Assembly: GCA_959347315.1 (NCBI GenBank)
Contig: OY365806.1
Span: forward strand, 57,737,655-57,801,654
Direction of reading: 5' to 3'
Source of the DNA: Bimastos eiseni
Lineage: Eukaryota; Annelida; Clitellata; Crassiclitellata; Lumbricidae
DNA: 64,000 nt
Both the position numbers and the translations under genes were made by a program. Below, piece after piece: positions 36,766-51,000 of this stretch. Under the pieces are notes generated by a model. It worked only from the letters and a program-made list of their open reading frames with translations, was not told the origin of the DNA and made no database searches. The stretch's first letter is position 1. Every line of letters starts with the position of its first letter.

Positions 36766-38050
36766 CCTCTAGACCTCTCTGGTAAATCACGACAGCACAG
36801 GTAAATCCAGCCTCACTCCCCAGACGACAAAGTCCTCAGCCAGCGAGGCAAAAATGCCAAGACTCAAGTCCTTACCCTGCAGCCAATGAACGGACCTTCG
36901 TCTGCTAATCTCTACGATCACTGACCAGAAGGAATAGATCTAAGAAGAAGCTCTATAAGGTTTGGGTCTTATATGCCAAAACGGCCTGCTGCAGCAAAGC
37001 ATGTCAGCCTTTTAATTTCGCTGCCTGTCTGTTTACACGTATCTGTCCTTCTCTTTCTCTAACCCTCAGTTATACGTTTACACAGACTTCTGTCTATACC
37101 CCCACACACGCAAATACACGTAGGGCTTCTTCGCCAGCAGAGCAGCGCAAACGCCCTTGAACACGAGGCACCAGTATACGCAATTATTTACACAAAATAT
37201 TTGCCCAAAAAGCGCCAGTGCGAAAGTTCAGAGCTGCGATTAACAAAGAGTTGTCCATTAGTTGAGCGCTTGAGCTGTTTGCTCGAAGACAAATGATCCA
37301 GCGCACGAGCGAGCACGCCAAGTTAGGCGCTGGCCGCTCTCGTTCCAGGGCACCTGCAGCCTGTGCTCGCCCGCTGCCTCCGCCGCCGCTGAGCCGCCCA
37401 TCCATCCCAGAGGCTCATCAATCATGCATGCGCGTTTCTGGGCTCACCATAGTATACGTAGGTACCTGTTCGTATAATTCACGACGACGTTACGACCACC
37501 TTACAATGCATATGCCAACGCCAAAACGTATCAATTGAACAAACAAAATGCATGGATGCAGAAAGAACGCTGCCAATGGCTTTAACTATACAACATCTCA
37601 TTAACAGGAGTTATGCAGGCCTGTACCGCTTACCTTGGTATCGTGGTCAAACAAATGGTTTGCGTAGGAGTCTGCTTTATCATTGTCAAGTAGGCCTACT
37701 GCCGCAGTCAGTGAATAATTTCGGCAGAGAATTCAATAGCAGCATCGAAAGGTTCGCGTAGACTTTCGTGGTTACATCGATATAAAATCAAGAAACTTCA
37801 CGAATAGTAGAGCCAACAACACCCTAATAGGCCTAAGCCTAAGCCCAGTTGACTACATTGGTCATAAGACGTATGGTTACGTCCAGAGCCCCTCGAAGCG
37901 GACGAATCTCGGTTCACCTCCTCATGTTGACCTATATGTAGGTCCTAATGTAAAAATGATGTTCGTGTTTTTCTGTAGCGACCGTAAGACCTTTTTATTT
38001 TTTCAACTTTTGTCTTGAAATACAACAATAGGCCTACTGTAACTAGAGCC
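36766..38050. other. 5' flank of RBM24/38
   Basis: Contains the 5' UTR and probably the promoter on the minus strand. A local GC/CpG-rich patch lies at 37280-37440. No TATA box at a defensible place and no further exon recognised. Confidence 0.5.
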
Positions 38051-38052
38051 AT

Positions 38053-39213
38053 TAGGGTAACGTGAGGCAAGACGTCCCATGCGGGCAAGACGTCCACCCG
38101 TCTTAAATTTGTTATAATACATGTCGTGAGGTTGCAATGTCTTTGCCATGTTAATGCAATCTAGAATTATCACAAAACCTGCTGTGACGCGAAATTAAAC
38201 GATTTACGACCAGGTCATCGTCGATACGTTTTTGGGTCTTTTTTAAATAATATTTTGATCACGCTTTGTTAATTTTTTCGACTACATTAATACTGTTACT
38301 TGTAAAACCGAGATAGCAGTTCGAAAGATATCTTTGTGCTGAATTTTTATGATACGCTTGGTTAGCGATAATACACTCATAAATTTGTACAGCTCAGAAA
38401 TGTAGTTGCCGTATGCATGGGAGCTAAACGTTCCCGGGCAAAACGTCCAGGGGACGTCTTGCTTCAAAGGAATACTTACTGAGCGGTGTGTGCTTAATGG
38501 GAACAATTTGCTAATGTAGGTATGGTTCATAAAGTATTAGGCCTCAGCCTAGTATACTGCGAAGTCTTTTCACTACTTCAGATATGCATTTTGATACTAA
38601 ATGACCGCATAATATTCCCGCCATTCGAGCTGTGGCAAGAATGTCCTGCATGCAAGAATGGTATCACAAGTCGTGTGGACCGGATGATATAATAAAGGTC
38701 TTGATTGATTTCTTGTCAAACATCTCCCTCTCTTGGCTCGACCTTTCTGGGCTTTGACTGACTAGTCGCAAAATCTGGTCTCTTGTGCCTGTAAATAAAC
38801 TGGTTTTCCTGACGCAGCGCTCGCGTGACACGGATATAGGCCTACTTTAATATTTTTATATGTTAGGGTAGGCTAGTAAGTTCGTGTCATGCAGCTGTTA
38901 AATTGCACGTTGTTACGTGTTGAGGAATTTCGAATGCCTGTATGCTTTACTTCTCACAACTTTCAACATGGGAGTAAACGTTGCCCGCATGGCCGTTATG
39001 CCCCAGCCGTGGGGCAAAACGTCCTCTATTCTCAATTATTTGTTTTCTTAAAAATACGTAAACATAAGATGTTTAGTTACTTTCTGCTTTCAGGGACTGA
39101 TAGCCAATCTTCAATGTCATTTAAATAGCATCAAGTAATTATCCTATATCAAACACAGCGATAACAAGAAGCAATTTTTCCTTAGATGGGCCGTTTTGCC
39201 CCACCCTACCCTA
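38053..39213. mobile_element. TIR DNA transposon, non-autonomous
   Basis: The left end TAGGGTAACGTGAGGCAAGA and the inverted right end TAGGGTAGGGTGGGGCAAAA form a terminal inverted repeat of about 30 bp. Variants of GGGCAAAACGTCC recur inside (near 38085, 38435 and 39005). No transposase domain seen in its short frames. Confidence 0.75.
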
Positions 39214-41139
39214 TTTAGAGTCTAGCAGCACGCTTAAGTCACTACAACTATGATGTGTAGCTGTAATTCTACAATTAACAATAATTATTATTAAACACCA
39301 TCACCCGAGAATATTTCACATTGAATATCAAATCGGAATAGGCCTACATTATAATACAGCGGCATTGCCTAGTCCTACATATTGAACAGCCTTGGACGGG
39401 ACCCTAACAATCATTAGCTTACAATGGACGACCGCGTAACTGGCGTCAGCATTCGCCGCTCATGCGCACATAGTAAAAACTAGCAAGCCACCGGGCACAC
39501 TTTATAATCACAACACTAGGCCTACTGTGTGTATGTTGCAGAGCTTTACCGACCGCTTGTCGTGAAATAACTTAGGAAGTTTATCTGCTTGCAGGAAATT
39601 TTAGGCTCTGCAGCGAGTTGATGGTAGGCTCTACGTGGGCCGTGGTGCCTATTCATTCAAACGGGCAGCGATGTTAAAAGACTGACGTAAACGTGATCAA
39701 AGTAATCGGGTGTTGCGGTCAGGACAATCAGCATGAAACTGATAACATCATATGCACTTCTGCTCTAATCCTGTAAATTTGTTTTAATATATTGCAGCCT
39801 TGAGGACATTCAAGAGATAACTAATTTGAATCTTTTTTCAGTAGCCTACGAAATTTAAGATAGCGTAGGGCCTAGGCTATTTAAGCTCTTCGCTGTTTGT
39901 AATTGTAAGTTCTTTGTGAAGATTTGAAGATTAAGGCAGCGTCGGGGTATGGCTCTCTCGAAAGTAGAGGGCCATGATCGAAGCCATACGGTCGCAAAAA
40001 ATGCATGTCGCCCATGTTTCGGAATAGGCCTTAATATCTTGGTTGCGCAAACTTCTTTCTCAGGGCCTAATCATCTTACACACCGAACCTGCAGACCTCT
40101 GTTTCCGCCCACACGTTTTGAGGTTCTTTCTAAGACTTCTCTCTTTCAGACATAAATCTTCGAAATTCCGAAACGCGATTTATCCAAATTCCGACCACGG
40201 ACGGCCAATTTGTATTTTCATAACGGACACGATAAGAACCGCAGAGCGCGTGTAAAGCGACAACGAAAATCGTGCATTTGATAAGAGACCGACAAACGAC
40301 GCATGGCGCCTCTGCGCTGGCAACGACCAAAAGTCTCGCATTGAACAGCCAACAGCAGCAACGCCGCTCAATCAAAACAAAACGAGGCGGATTTAGAACC
40401 AACAGAGGCGATTGCAAAGATTCCAGTTGAATGCTTAGGCAAGGCCACACTAGCGGAACAACTGATAGTCCGATAGGGATTTCACTGTCCATGTAGGCCT
40501 ACCGAGGTAATTACAGACAGACTCGCCGTCTAGAGTTGGGTGGCCAATCCTTTGTTGACTTAATCATCGATGCAGTCCCGCAGACATTCCTAACAGAAAG
40601 CAACAAAGACTTTAAAACCATCGATCGCTGGAAAACTTTAATGACTTAATTTAATAACTTAATGTAATGACTTAAGCTAGGCCAACGGCTTGCTTCAAAG
40701 TCAACAAACCCAGTCTTGATGAAGTTTCCCTTCAACGAGACAAATCCCAATAGTTAATACAGAATACATACAGATCTTTGAAAGAATAGAATATTCTAAG
40801 GGCCCAACTAAATTTCTTTATTTTCTGATTAATTTCTGCGTCCATGTTAGCCGTTTATATAATAAAAAGGCTAATGTGGACATCATAATTACAAATTTAT
40901 TTTTGTGTAGATCTCTACCTTACGATAAATTCATCAGAGGTTTTGACGAAGTCTCTTGATGAAAGTCAGGATTCAGAAGGAATATGCCAGTAGTTCGTAA
41001 TTAGTTTGAATGGCTGTAAACAGCATTCGACACTGAAAGTGATTGACCGTAATTTATTCTTTTTGAGATGCAACTGAAATCTGATTTTTTGATATTTTTG
41101 TATAAATAAATCCTGTTCAGATTGTTCAGACCCAAAGTT
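39214..41139. other. Intergenic, no gene recognised
   Basis: Several AGGCCTAC motifs. The 120-codon minus-strand frame at 40492-40130 has no recognisable domain or splice context. Confidence 0.5.
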
Positions 41140-41147
41140 ATGGAATA

Positions 41148-42834
41148 CAATGTTGGGCACGGACCAAAAACTCAAGACCAAGACCAAGAGGTCAAAGACC
41201 AAGACCAAGAGGTCAAAGACCAAGTGATCTGAGACCAAGACCAATACTCTTTTTTTTATAAACAATTCAATTTATTAAGACGCCAAAATGGAATAACACT
41301 CTTAAAATGTACATTAATTGTAACATTAATTTTATTGCAAAGAATACTAATCTTAAAAATGCTCGAGAAGATAGTTTTACCGGCCACTCTGAACTATTGC
41401 GGGTTCACCCCTTGGCTTTGGCCAGAGAATATCACATTATAAATTACTTACAGTATATGATAGATATATACTTTAATACATTTGAACAAGTAGATTAACG
41501 TTCCGTTTGAATGGTGTACTTGCACCACCAACCTCAGAATTGTAGGGTAACGATGTCTACACGTGGCCAACCACATAACTATCAGATTGTTCCAAAACCT
41601 TGAAATTTGTGAAAGCAAATTTTGAAATGACTGGCTCCGTTGCACATGCATTTTTTCTCTGCCCATAGTAACATGTATATAAAGGGGCCGTTCACATATT
41701 ATATAACGCTCAAGGGGTACGTGGGTGGGTTCATATTTTGTTAGCGTTATATTGTGTAGGGTGGGGGGTAGGTTGAAGGTTTTGTTATATAACAAACTTT
41801 TCCAGCATATGCTTTTTTACCTGTTTGCCTGCCAATTGGAAATTCCACGTACCACTGCCCTTTTTTGTTTAATCGAAGTTCACAATACGTTGTGAACCAA
41901 AACTAGCACCATCAGCTGTCATCTGGCGAAGTGATTTATTATTTAGAAATCCACTTTTAAGAATTTCCCGATTACAATTTTAACAATTTCCTGTGCATAC
42001 ACTCATACATTCAATTCTGTGTGCTATGTTATGATTGTGGTTAAATTAAAATTAATTTACTTGAAATAATTATTTTGGTTCATATTATCAAGTTGTTTGA
42101 TTTCATTTTCTATAGTATGTGTAAATAGTTTATATTGGCTTAAATACCCAATTGAAGTTGTAGTATACACTCTGTATCATACGCTGTTAAATAGGCAGAG
42201 TCGTACCGCGAACCTATGGATAAATACCTGATAGTGCAATATTAAACCAATGAATGAGTGATACTGAGTCATACTGTAATCCTCATTCCTAGTGCAAAAC
42301 AGAGGGAAACAAAAATGATGTTTTTAGATAGAATTTACATCACTACCATGTATTATCACGCTGTAGGCTATTAGTAGGCTTTGTTGTTGCTTCTGGGTTG
42401 GAGTAGGGGGGTAGGTAGCATGTCTGTTATATAATATAGGGGTGGGAGGGGTCACAGCTGCTGTTATATAATGTTATTAGGGGTAGGGTGGTGGGTCAAA
42501 AATTGAGATTTTGTACATTATATAATATGCGAACGGCCCAAAGATCTATTAGTTTGGTCAGCACGCCATAAATCGATAACAATTGTGTAGGGCCTACATC
42601 CGGTGCTCTAAAAATCAAAATAACCGACAAATTTAGATAAAATTGCTTTGATATGGCAAATGACCACGATCGCTAATTTAAGACGGAGACCAATCCCAAG
42701 ACCGTTCCTTTAAGAGCAAGACCAAGACTGACACATTCGAGACCAAGACCGTGACCAAAACCGATGCATTCAAGACCAAGACCGCAGTTTTCCAGTCTCG
42801 AGACCAAGACCATGGTCTCGAGATCACATCCCTG
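41148..42834. mobile_element. hAT-type element with perfect 8-bp duplication, host of a nested element
   Basis: Flanked by ATGGAATA at 41140-41147 and 42835-42842 (8/8). The left arm CAATGTTGGGCACGGACC and the right arm ending ...CACATCCCTG carry many ACCAAGACC repeats in inverted orientation. The centre is occupied by an unrelated TIR element (41684-42540). Confidence 0.8.
41684..42540. mobile_element. TIR element (GGGGCCGTTCACATATTATA family), copy 1, nested
   Basis: Left GGGCCGTTCACATATTATAT, inverted right GGGCCGTTCGCATATTATAT. The body is largely shared with the 58803-59994 copy (e.g. TAGCGTTATATTGTGTAGGG and TTGTGAACCAAAACTAGCAC). This copy lacks about 300 bp present in the other. No transposase; target duplication unclear. 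Confidence 0.85.
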
Positions 42835-42842
42835 ATGGAATA

Positions 42843-44935
42843 AAATTAAAACTATAAAAAACCACTGACCATATTCCAGCTCTAACATAAAATGGTATTA
42901 AAAAATTTTTTTCTGTAAAATGTCATTGCTAGTACTTTATTTCTTCACAACAGTTAAACATTTTTAGCTAGCAAATATGTGTGAAGAAGCTGTCAAGACC
43001 AAGAATATGCCCTCTTTGGAGACATTCAATTAATTCAAGATCAACCCATTAAACTATAGCAAATGACTGTCATCAATATATGTCTTAAACTTGCATACAG
43101 CACCTTTTTAACTGATCTACATAATTATTTAATTGTCACTAATTATTATGATTGAGGATTTTAGCTAAGGCACCCTCTTTTATTTGAATAAATTCCTTAA
43201 ACTACATCGTAATTCTAGTTATATTCTAGAAAGTTCTTAGCAGTTCTTTGTCAAAACTGACCATTATAGTAACATCAAGACAACCAATAGTCTTGAAAGT
43301 ATATCTTCCATTACCTCAAGGTATAATGCACATGCAAGAACTTCTTAAACAGTGCAGGTTCTAATGTTCCACCAAGATTATTCACAGACACAGAATCAAT
43401 GCACACAAAAAAACTTCCACTTAAGAAAATTATCAATCGGCAAAGTTACAGAAGAAAACAAGGCAACACCTACGTATGGCTGTGTGTGTGTCATTGTACG
43501 TAGACACTTGATTAAGTAGCTTCAAGTACCCGACAGAAACTGTGTCCATATCTGTTTGCCAGATGTTGCTAAGTACAATTCATCAACAATAGGAATTTCA
43601 TCTGCAAGCAAGTACATATAATGCTTAGATGACTGGAATTCACCTCTGGTAGATTCTGTTATCAACTCTCCGACGAAATGTCTTTGACCAAATTTTCCAT
43701 CGAACGTTCATTTAGTGACATCTTTTATCTCGGAGCTATTTGCTCAATAAATCTTATATTTGGACGTCTTCAGCAAATGAGTCGGAATTTTTTTAGACAG
43801 CTTTCGCTTTAGCAAAGGTTTCATCATGTTACTTTTGGTGTTTATCATGAGCAACTGTAGCAGCATGATCATCAAGCAGTCCAGTTCACCTGTAAGGTGA
43901 ATGGTTCTCCCTACTGAAAGCTGCCTCCAACTGTCTGGACAGCCAAAAATCTCAGATACCATGAGAAAATGGCTATAAAAATCTTGTCATGTCGTGAATC
44001 AATTAATGAAGGATAACCCCTTACATCCAATTGGCCGGCCTATGGCAATTGTACAACCAACATCGTGCCTTGAGGGAGTTTGTATGTGGTCTGCTTACAT
44101 CTGTAAGAGACCATTGGACGGTGACTCAATCGTGTGCAGTAGTTAGCAGACTACATCTCCTTCTGTCACTCCAGGTCTCTAAACAGGCTGTCAAAAAATG
44201 TTGAAATGACGACCCGAGTACTCATCGATCCACGCTATTTTGTTAGGAAATGTAAAGAATTTCGCGGTTTTACGGAATGTTGTTACCCGAGAATCAATTT
44301 CATTGCCCTGGCAGTCAGCCAATATGACCCACGAAATATTGCAGGCATATGTTCAGGTAAAATCGTGCATTTTTACGGAATTTCGGGTACTCGAAAACCA
44401 ATATCATTGCCCAGGTAGTCAGCCCCGGGCGGGTACCCGTTGACATCCTTAGTCTCTAATGCCACATTTCTCAGGAACTCTGACAATGGTATTCTGGACA
44501 TTGGTGGGATTTCCAGCTCCCTCCTACTGATGATGACTGGTCAAGTTGTCTCAGCACAACTTTGCTTTTTGACAAATTTTTTCCTCTTAAAAATCAACAC
44601 TAGCATAGTGAGTGACTCTGGTCAGGTACTCTTAAAGCGTTGTAGCAAAAGTCTCTTATTACAACTACAATTGTGCTGTAATGTAAATCATAGTGACATA
44701 TATAAATATATAATTATATAGCACCATCAGCAAAAAACTCCTAGGTCGAATACCTACAAATGCAGTTGTCCATTATTCAATACAAGATTCAATTCAACAG
44801 AGATTTCTTACACCTGAATAACTAAATCATTCTAAATTATTGCCAATCAGATCACCCAATATATAATTATCATAAAATATTCATAAAATCGTTGTCATGC
44901 AATCACTGTGCTACTATTTGAGGCCTGTGTTGGTA
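42843..44935. other. Region downstream of CCM2, including its unassigned 3' UTR
   Basis: AT-rich. Contains a two-copy repeat of about 50 bp, 105 bp apart (44270-44320 and 44375-44425; shared TTACGGAAT and CATTGCCC.GG.AGTCAGCC). No further gene seen. Confidence 0.5.
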
Positions 44936-45062
44936 TCATGCAAAGTCTGTTCTCATATTCAGTTGGCTGACTGCGGTTGATATGTCACTGACAGTGTCGT
45001 CAAAGTCAAGTCGACTGTTGACTGATCCGTTCCGACTAAACATTGACACGGACGGAGTTGGC
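44936..45062 (-). CDS. CCM2: CCM2 exon K (C-terminal tail and stop)
   Basis: One base plus 41 codons and TGA (44938-44936), PTPSVSMFSRNGSVNSRL then DFDDTVSDISTAVSQLNM. Similar to the human tail EWDRMISDISSDIEALG. The Ser/Thr-rich linker seen in human CCM2 before this tail is nearly absent. Acceptor CACTACAG. No poly(A) signal could be assigned with confidence. Confidence 0.88.
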
Positions 45063-48000
45063 CTGTAGTGCAACAAAAGCATAATGAACACATCATCGTC
45101 TATTGAATATTTAAGTGAATAAATGACTGCACAGCAGTCTTTTGTCCAACGCCTTCCAATCCTAACACAAATCAACTGTTCAGATATGACATTGTTTCAA
45201 CATCAGGTTCCATGAAGTGCTAGTCCCATTATTTCAGAAATATTCCAGACCACATCAGGATGTGATAAAATTAGTGACTTATCCATCATCTGTATCCAAC
45301 AGAATTATTATTATTAATAATTAACATTTGCACAAGGTCACACCAAAATGTGAATCTGAGGCTTGGGTAGTTAGTCGTCTGGAGAAAATGCACCTAGATT
45401 TCCAAATCCTTGAATGCTAAGGATTATAGTGACCTTTCATTCACTTTTTTAAGAAGGGAAGTGAATTTGAGCTAAGAAGAGAGAGTAGAGTGGCAGTTGA
45501 TTCCATGCCTTAGGAGTAGACGCATGGAATGACCTGTACTTGATGATCGTAAGCAACGAGGAGGGATGCAAGGAGTTAGTAGAGCACGAATAAGCACTGG
45601 TGATGAGGGTTTTGTAAAACAAACAAGTAAAAAATAAATGAAACAGAAGACAATGCGTTTATCTCTTAATACATATCACGGGCCTCAGTGCACTGACTTT
45701 GACATCATATCAACCTGATCACTGATCGGTTTTGGTGACCCATCAGTTGCACAAAACAACGTCATTATACAAAGTTGTTAGTTATAAATTATTAATTATA
45801 ATATAATTGTAAGTGAACAGACCGAAAGAATGGATGAGCAGATTCAGTGTGCATGGCTTTCAAACCAAGACCTTTGATGAAGCATTCGAAGAAAGACGAG
45901 TCCTTGGCCGGTATGAATGGCCTCATTTCTATCACACACAGACGCAAATAATAGCCACGTGCCATAGCCAGCATCAAGCTGCTATTAATTCTCATGCCTT
46001 CATCGAATCTTCAGTGTATTTAACTTTGCAAGGAAAAATTTATAGTCTTGATATATCAAGAGGCAGTGTGCTCAAGACAGTGTACTTCTCTTAAGAGCTC
46101 TGCCATTTTCATGACTATTACCAAACCTTCATGATCTTGAACTGCCAAAGTTGAGGAAACAGGTATTCGACTGTCAGTACAGTATAATTCCGCATCTCTT
46201 TGGCAAATGTCAGACAGGCAAGATCAGTGTTTGTCTTTATATTATTTATTGTTTTGCCAGCAACAGAATAAGCACCAGATTTATTCTAATTACTAGAACT
46301 GCATTTTAATAACAGTTTTAAATAAGTACTAGTATTTCAATAAGGAGCAATTAAATTTGAATAACAGCTGTCTACCTGACAACAAATGTTTCCTGTCGGG
46401 TCCGTAGAGGTCACGAACTTTGTTACAGAATTCAGGGAAGGGGAGGTCGGTATGCCAAGCCTTGACTAGCATAGCAAACTGTTGAAGCTCTTCACTGTTC
46501 AGCTTTGTATAAAGCTAGATAAACACAGGCCAAGAATTCAAACCATCAAGTCAAGATGTGATTCAAATCTAACTTCAACTTTTTTGTGTCAAATACAAAT
46601 CAAAGTATGAATAGCGCCAAAACATCTGTTCATTGACTCGTGAAGAAATCAACACAATCAATGTTATAGAATCGTTGGAAAATTAAAATTAAAAAAATAA
46701 ATTTTCGTAATACACTTTCAATATATTATATTTACTCACATTTAAGCTGCATCTGATGTTAAGTAAGCATGAAATAAAAATGTGCAAAATTGTGAAGACA
46801 GGCAATGGGTAATCTATTTTGAATTCACATTAACAGTTGTTCTTAGGATTAGAGTCACAAAGAACTTGTGGCTCAACAACAAATACAACAGCATTTCTAT
46901 TATCCAAACAACTTTTCCAACAGGCTGACGAAATGGAAATACACTGACAACTTCCCTTCGTTTTCGAATACTAGGTATTATCTAATTAACTGAACTCCTG
47001 TATTGTTATTATGGTTGATTATCACCTGCACTTGCTTAATGGGAAATTGTGTTTTACTAGAAGCAATAAATTGAATAGAATTAGCAAACACATCACTCAG
47101 AAGTAACTACAGGAAAGGTCATTTACAATAGTGTCCACAATGGTGTTTCCATTACAGCAAGATACATTTACATTATCAAATCTCAAAGCTCCTGTGCCTA
47201 GACACCCAAAACTGAATTCACTCTCATAGGTCTCCATGAGCAACTAAGCATATTCCAGATCACTCTATTTCCCTCAACCATGACTCTGATTCCATCCACA
47301 CATTCAATGCAAATTCTCCAATCCCTAATTAGGCGTAATTTTTTATCAAAACCTTAGCCTCTCTGATCACAACACCCTTATCTCTCACTCTTGTTTCATG
47401 TATATCTGTGACCTTCGTAGAATCCACACAAAACTCAATTTCAAAACAACGTCTACAATCTACAGTTCAAGATAAATTAGACTTCTGCAATAGACATCAC
47501 TCAACATAGACATCACTCAAAGAAAATGACTCCAAGAGATTCAGAACGCCCTCGCACATGCCACCAAACCCCAAAACACTACCACATCATTCCTGCCTTA
47601 AAATCACTCAACGGGCTCAAAATACCTCATAGAATGATTTTAAAGTCATGTCACTCATCTAATGCTCCCTTCAATATTCCCAGCATTCAAAACTCCATCA
47701 GTTGTTGACGATCCAACCACTTCATTCAACCCATTCCTCTTCCACCCTAACACAGCTACAACCACCATCACCTCATAAAAAATTTCCAAATTGCTCCATA
47801 GTCATCCTGCTATGCTAGAATAGACTCCAGCCAGTATTACCACAAATATCTGACCCATCCTACGAATTCACCAGAACTTCACCTCTTGTCATCCTCTCAT
47901 ATAACTTTCACTAAAAACTGAAAACACAGTTTTCACAAATCCAATTCTGATTCTCTCTCTTCCCCTACAACCCCTGCAATTTCAAATCTAAACACAACCC

Positions 48001-51000
48001 ACCTTAGCTGTCAGAATATGCAAAACCTCAGTCTATCAATTTTGCTTTGAATAAGCTGGTTTGTCTTTGTCTGTGACAAAGCTGGTTCTTGTGACTTATC
48101 CTTGATGGGCGCTGTAGCAATACAATACGATATCAAGCAATCGCTAAGCAAAGCTGAAAGGAAGAATTTATAATTGTACAGCACTCGTTAGAAGTCAAAC
48201 CGTAAGCACTCCCAGTTCATTCATAACAGAGCTTTCAAAAATAATCTGCAGTTTTGAACATCGAAGGCTGCTATAGCGATTACCTTCCGCATGTAATCCA
48301 GGATTAGTTGATTAGCAGCAGGACTTAGTTCATCATCACTGTCAGGCCTCACTGATGACCTAACGATAGATCGAGAGGCCACGGTCGACAGAGTCCCGTT
48401 ATTTCCGAGACTCAGATTGGAATGCGACAAACTGCAAATAACCATAAGCTTGTAACAACAGGATAAACAAAAACATGTAGGCAACTAAACAAGAAAGTAA
48501 GTATTTTCTTTCATTGAAACGCCTGCAAGCGCATGGTTTGTATAGACAAACTTAACATATTAAACAAGGTGAGAAGTATACGAAAACGAACTAGCAGAAG
48601 CCACACATTCGGTGCCCATAAATAATAATATCCTAGTGGACAAACCATTTTCAGCCAAAACCTAGCACTACGTTAGATGGTGACAGTTACTTGAGGCATG
48701 CTGGAATTAATAGCCTTCAATACAATACAATACAAATTAGGCTAAGATAGTAGTTTATTTAACACTATGAGTACAAGTAATTTATGGACAATGCTTCCTC
48801 ATTACTTCTAAAATCAATTCTCACTCTACATGATTTCTAAGTCATATTGAGAACCTTTGGCTCACACAAATACTCATTTTTTTCTCACGAACTTTTAGGG
48901 GTTAACACCTGGAACATAATTTTATGCCCATTGGTCTGCATATCTTTAAGAATAAACAACGAAATTATCTGACTCAACATATTACTATAATTCAATTAGC
49001 TAAGTTATGCTAGTATCAATGTTCTATTAATTAAACTAATTCTTGATTATTATTATTATTATTGTGTTCCTCCCTATTTGAACTGACTGTCCTGCTTTAT
49101 TGTGACTTCGTATTATCCACAATTTCTATGTGGTCCTATTACAACTGCTCCAAAATAGAGCCTTGTGAATTATCAAGTAGTGGGATTCTTCGTTTCTTCT
49201 GGGTCTCCTCTTGATTACTAATATAAATGTCAGCTACTACGCCAATCAATCGACTAAACTTCAAGAAATCTACTCCCTGTCCAGCCATGGAGGACAGATT
49301 TAGGAGAAGAGAAGATGAGTTCATATGCAGCCATAAATGTCAAATGTCACATGAGGCACACATACATTGGGAGCCAACGTAAGACTTCAATCATGTATGT
49401 AGAGATGTGGGCAAAATGAGGAAGGTATTCTATAAGCCTGGCAGCCGCATTTTAGATTAACTGAAAGGGGAAAGGAAAAGTTTGGGGAGACCCATGAGGA
49501 GCGAGTTACCAGTCCATTTGAGAGCAGATGAATGTGTAGACAATGGAGGTAAAGACTTTTACTGATAAATCAACATCAAACTGTTTTAAATACTGCTGCC
49601 CAGCTAATTGGTGGGATTCCAAATATATAACTTTCCCAACACAGTATCATCATTATTACTATTAGCCTTCAATATCAACACAAAGAACCCTGTTAGCCTT
49701 ATTAACCATCACAATTATCACCATGCATTCATCAACAACACTGTTATGAACGCCACCACCAATAGATACCATCACAAACAGTGCCGTCAACAATATGTTA
49801 CTACCATTATGTGGAAATCAAATTTAAGGAGTCAACTTACAATCCAGGGACTCCATTTTCTCTTTGATTGTGAAGACCAAGCCTTGGAGGTGAACCATTC
49901 GATTTATCTAAACAAAAACATTCGTGACCATTCATTCCGTGAATGCAAAACATCACTTGTATCAAAATTTCAATGACTGAACCATTTACTGAATACCTTA
50001 CAATATATCAAAATTTGAAATTCTTGAAATAATATATCATGATGGAAAATATTCTCATCTGCTCAATAGCCCTGCATCTAATTTCTGCTAACTTTGATTG
50101 AAATACACTCTTTTTACTGTTCATCATAAATGAGTGTTATATCTTACTTTATAACATCAGTGTTTTCTAAAACATGCAATGAATTCAAAGAACACAACCA
50201 CAGTACTAGCAAGCATAATTCTGTCCTGATCCTCATATGTCCTGCTAGGCATAAGGCTTGTGTTATTATTATATTTATTATTATTACAAGCATTCTTGAT
50301 GCATGCAAAGTGAAATGCATTTTATAAAATTCAGTGTCAGCTTTGTTTACAACTGAAAGATGATACCCTTAAACTGTTTTCATCTCAATTATAAGCTTCA
50401 TGAAGCAAATCGATAACTTTGTGCTCACTACACTGTGCCAAATACAACAAAACTTTCCTTAACTATACAACAGCAAGAGCAAAGAATAATACAAGCCATT
50501 TATTTCTAGTAACACTCAACTATTATGATGAATGTGTCATATGCAATAAAAATGAAGAAAATGGCATCAATAATTTATGCAAATACTTGAAGTGAATGAG
50601 CAACTGGCCGATGCATCGGTCAAGGCTTTATCCACCAGAGCCCTGTCAAAGAATCGCATTGTAGCATCCGTGTAGGCCGCCTGGAAAAAGTAATCCGTCA
50701 TTGTGCAGATTTCCTCAGCCACAGTCTGCAGACAGAAATTCAACCAAAACTACATTAATGCATGCATGCATCTGCATGTATGATTCAAAAGGACCTGAAG
50801 ACTCTAACACTGAAAAAGGAAGACAGAGTCAAGTAGAGAAGACGGATTGAGGTGGCAGACTCCTCCCTAATGAGGGATTAATTCAAGCATGAAGGAGATG
50901 CATGTATTTATTAGGGTTGTTAATATCGTTTTTGGGGCAACCGATTATCGGATTTTAAAAACCGATTATTGGTTTTTTATTGGCGTTCTTAGAAAAATAC

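Noticed and set aside
40130..40492. 120-codon minus-strand frame
   Set aside because: No domain, low-complexity hydrophobic composition, no splice context or homology recognised.
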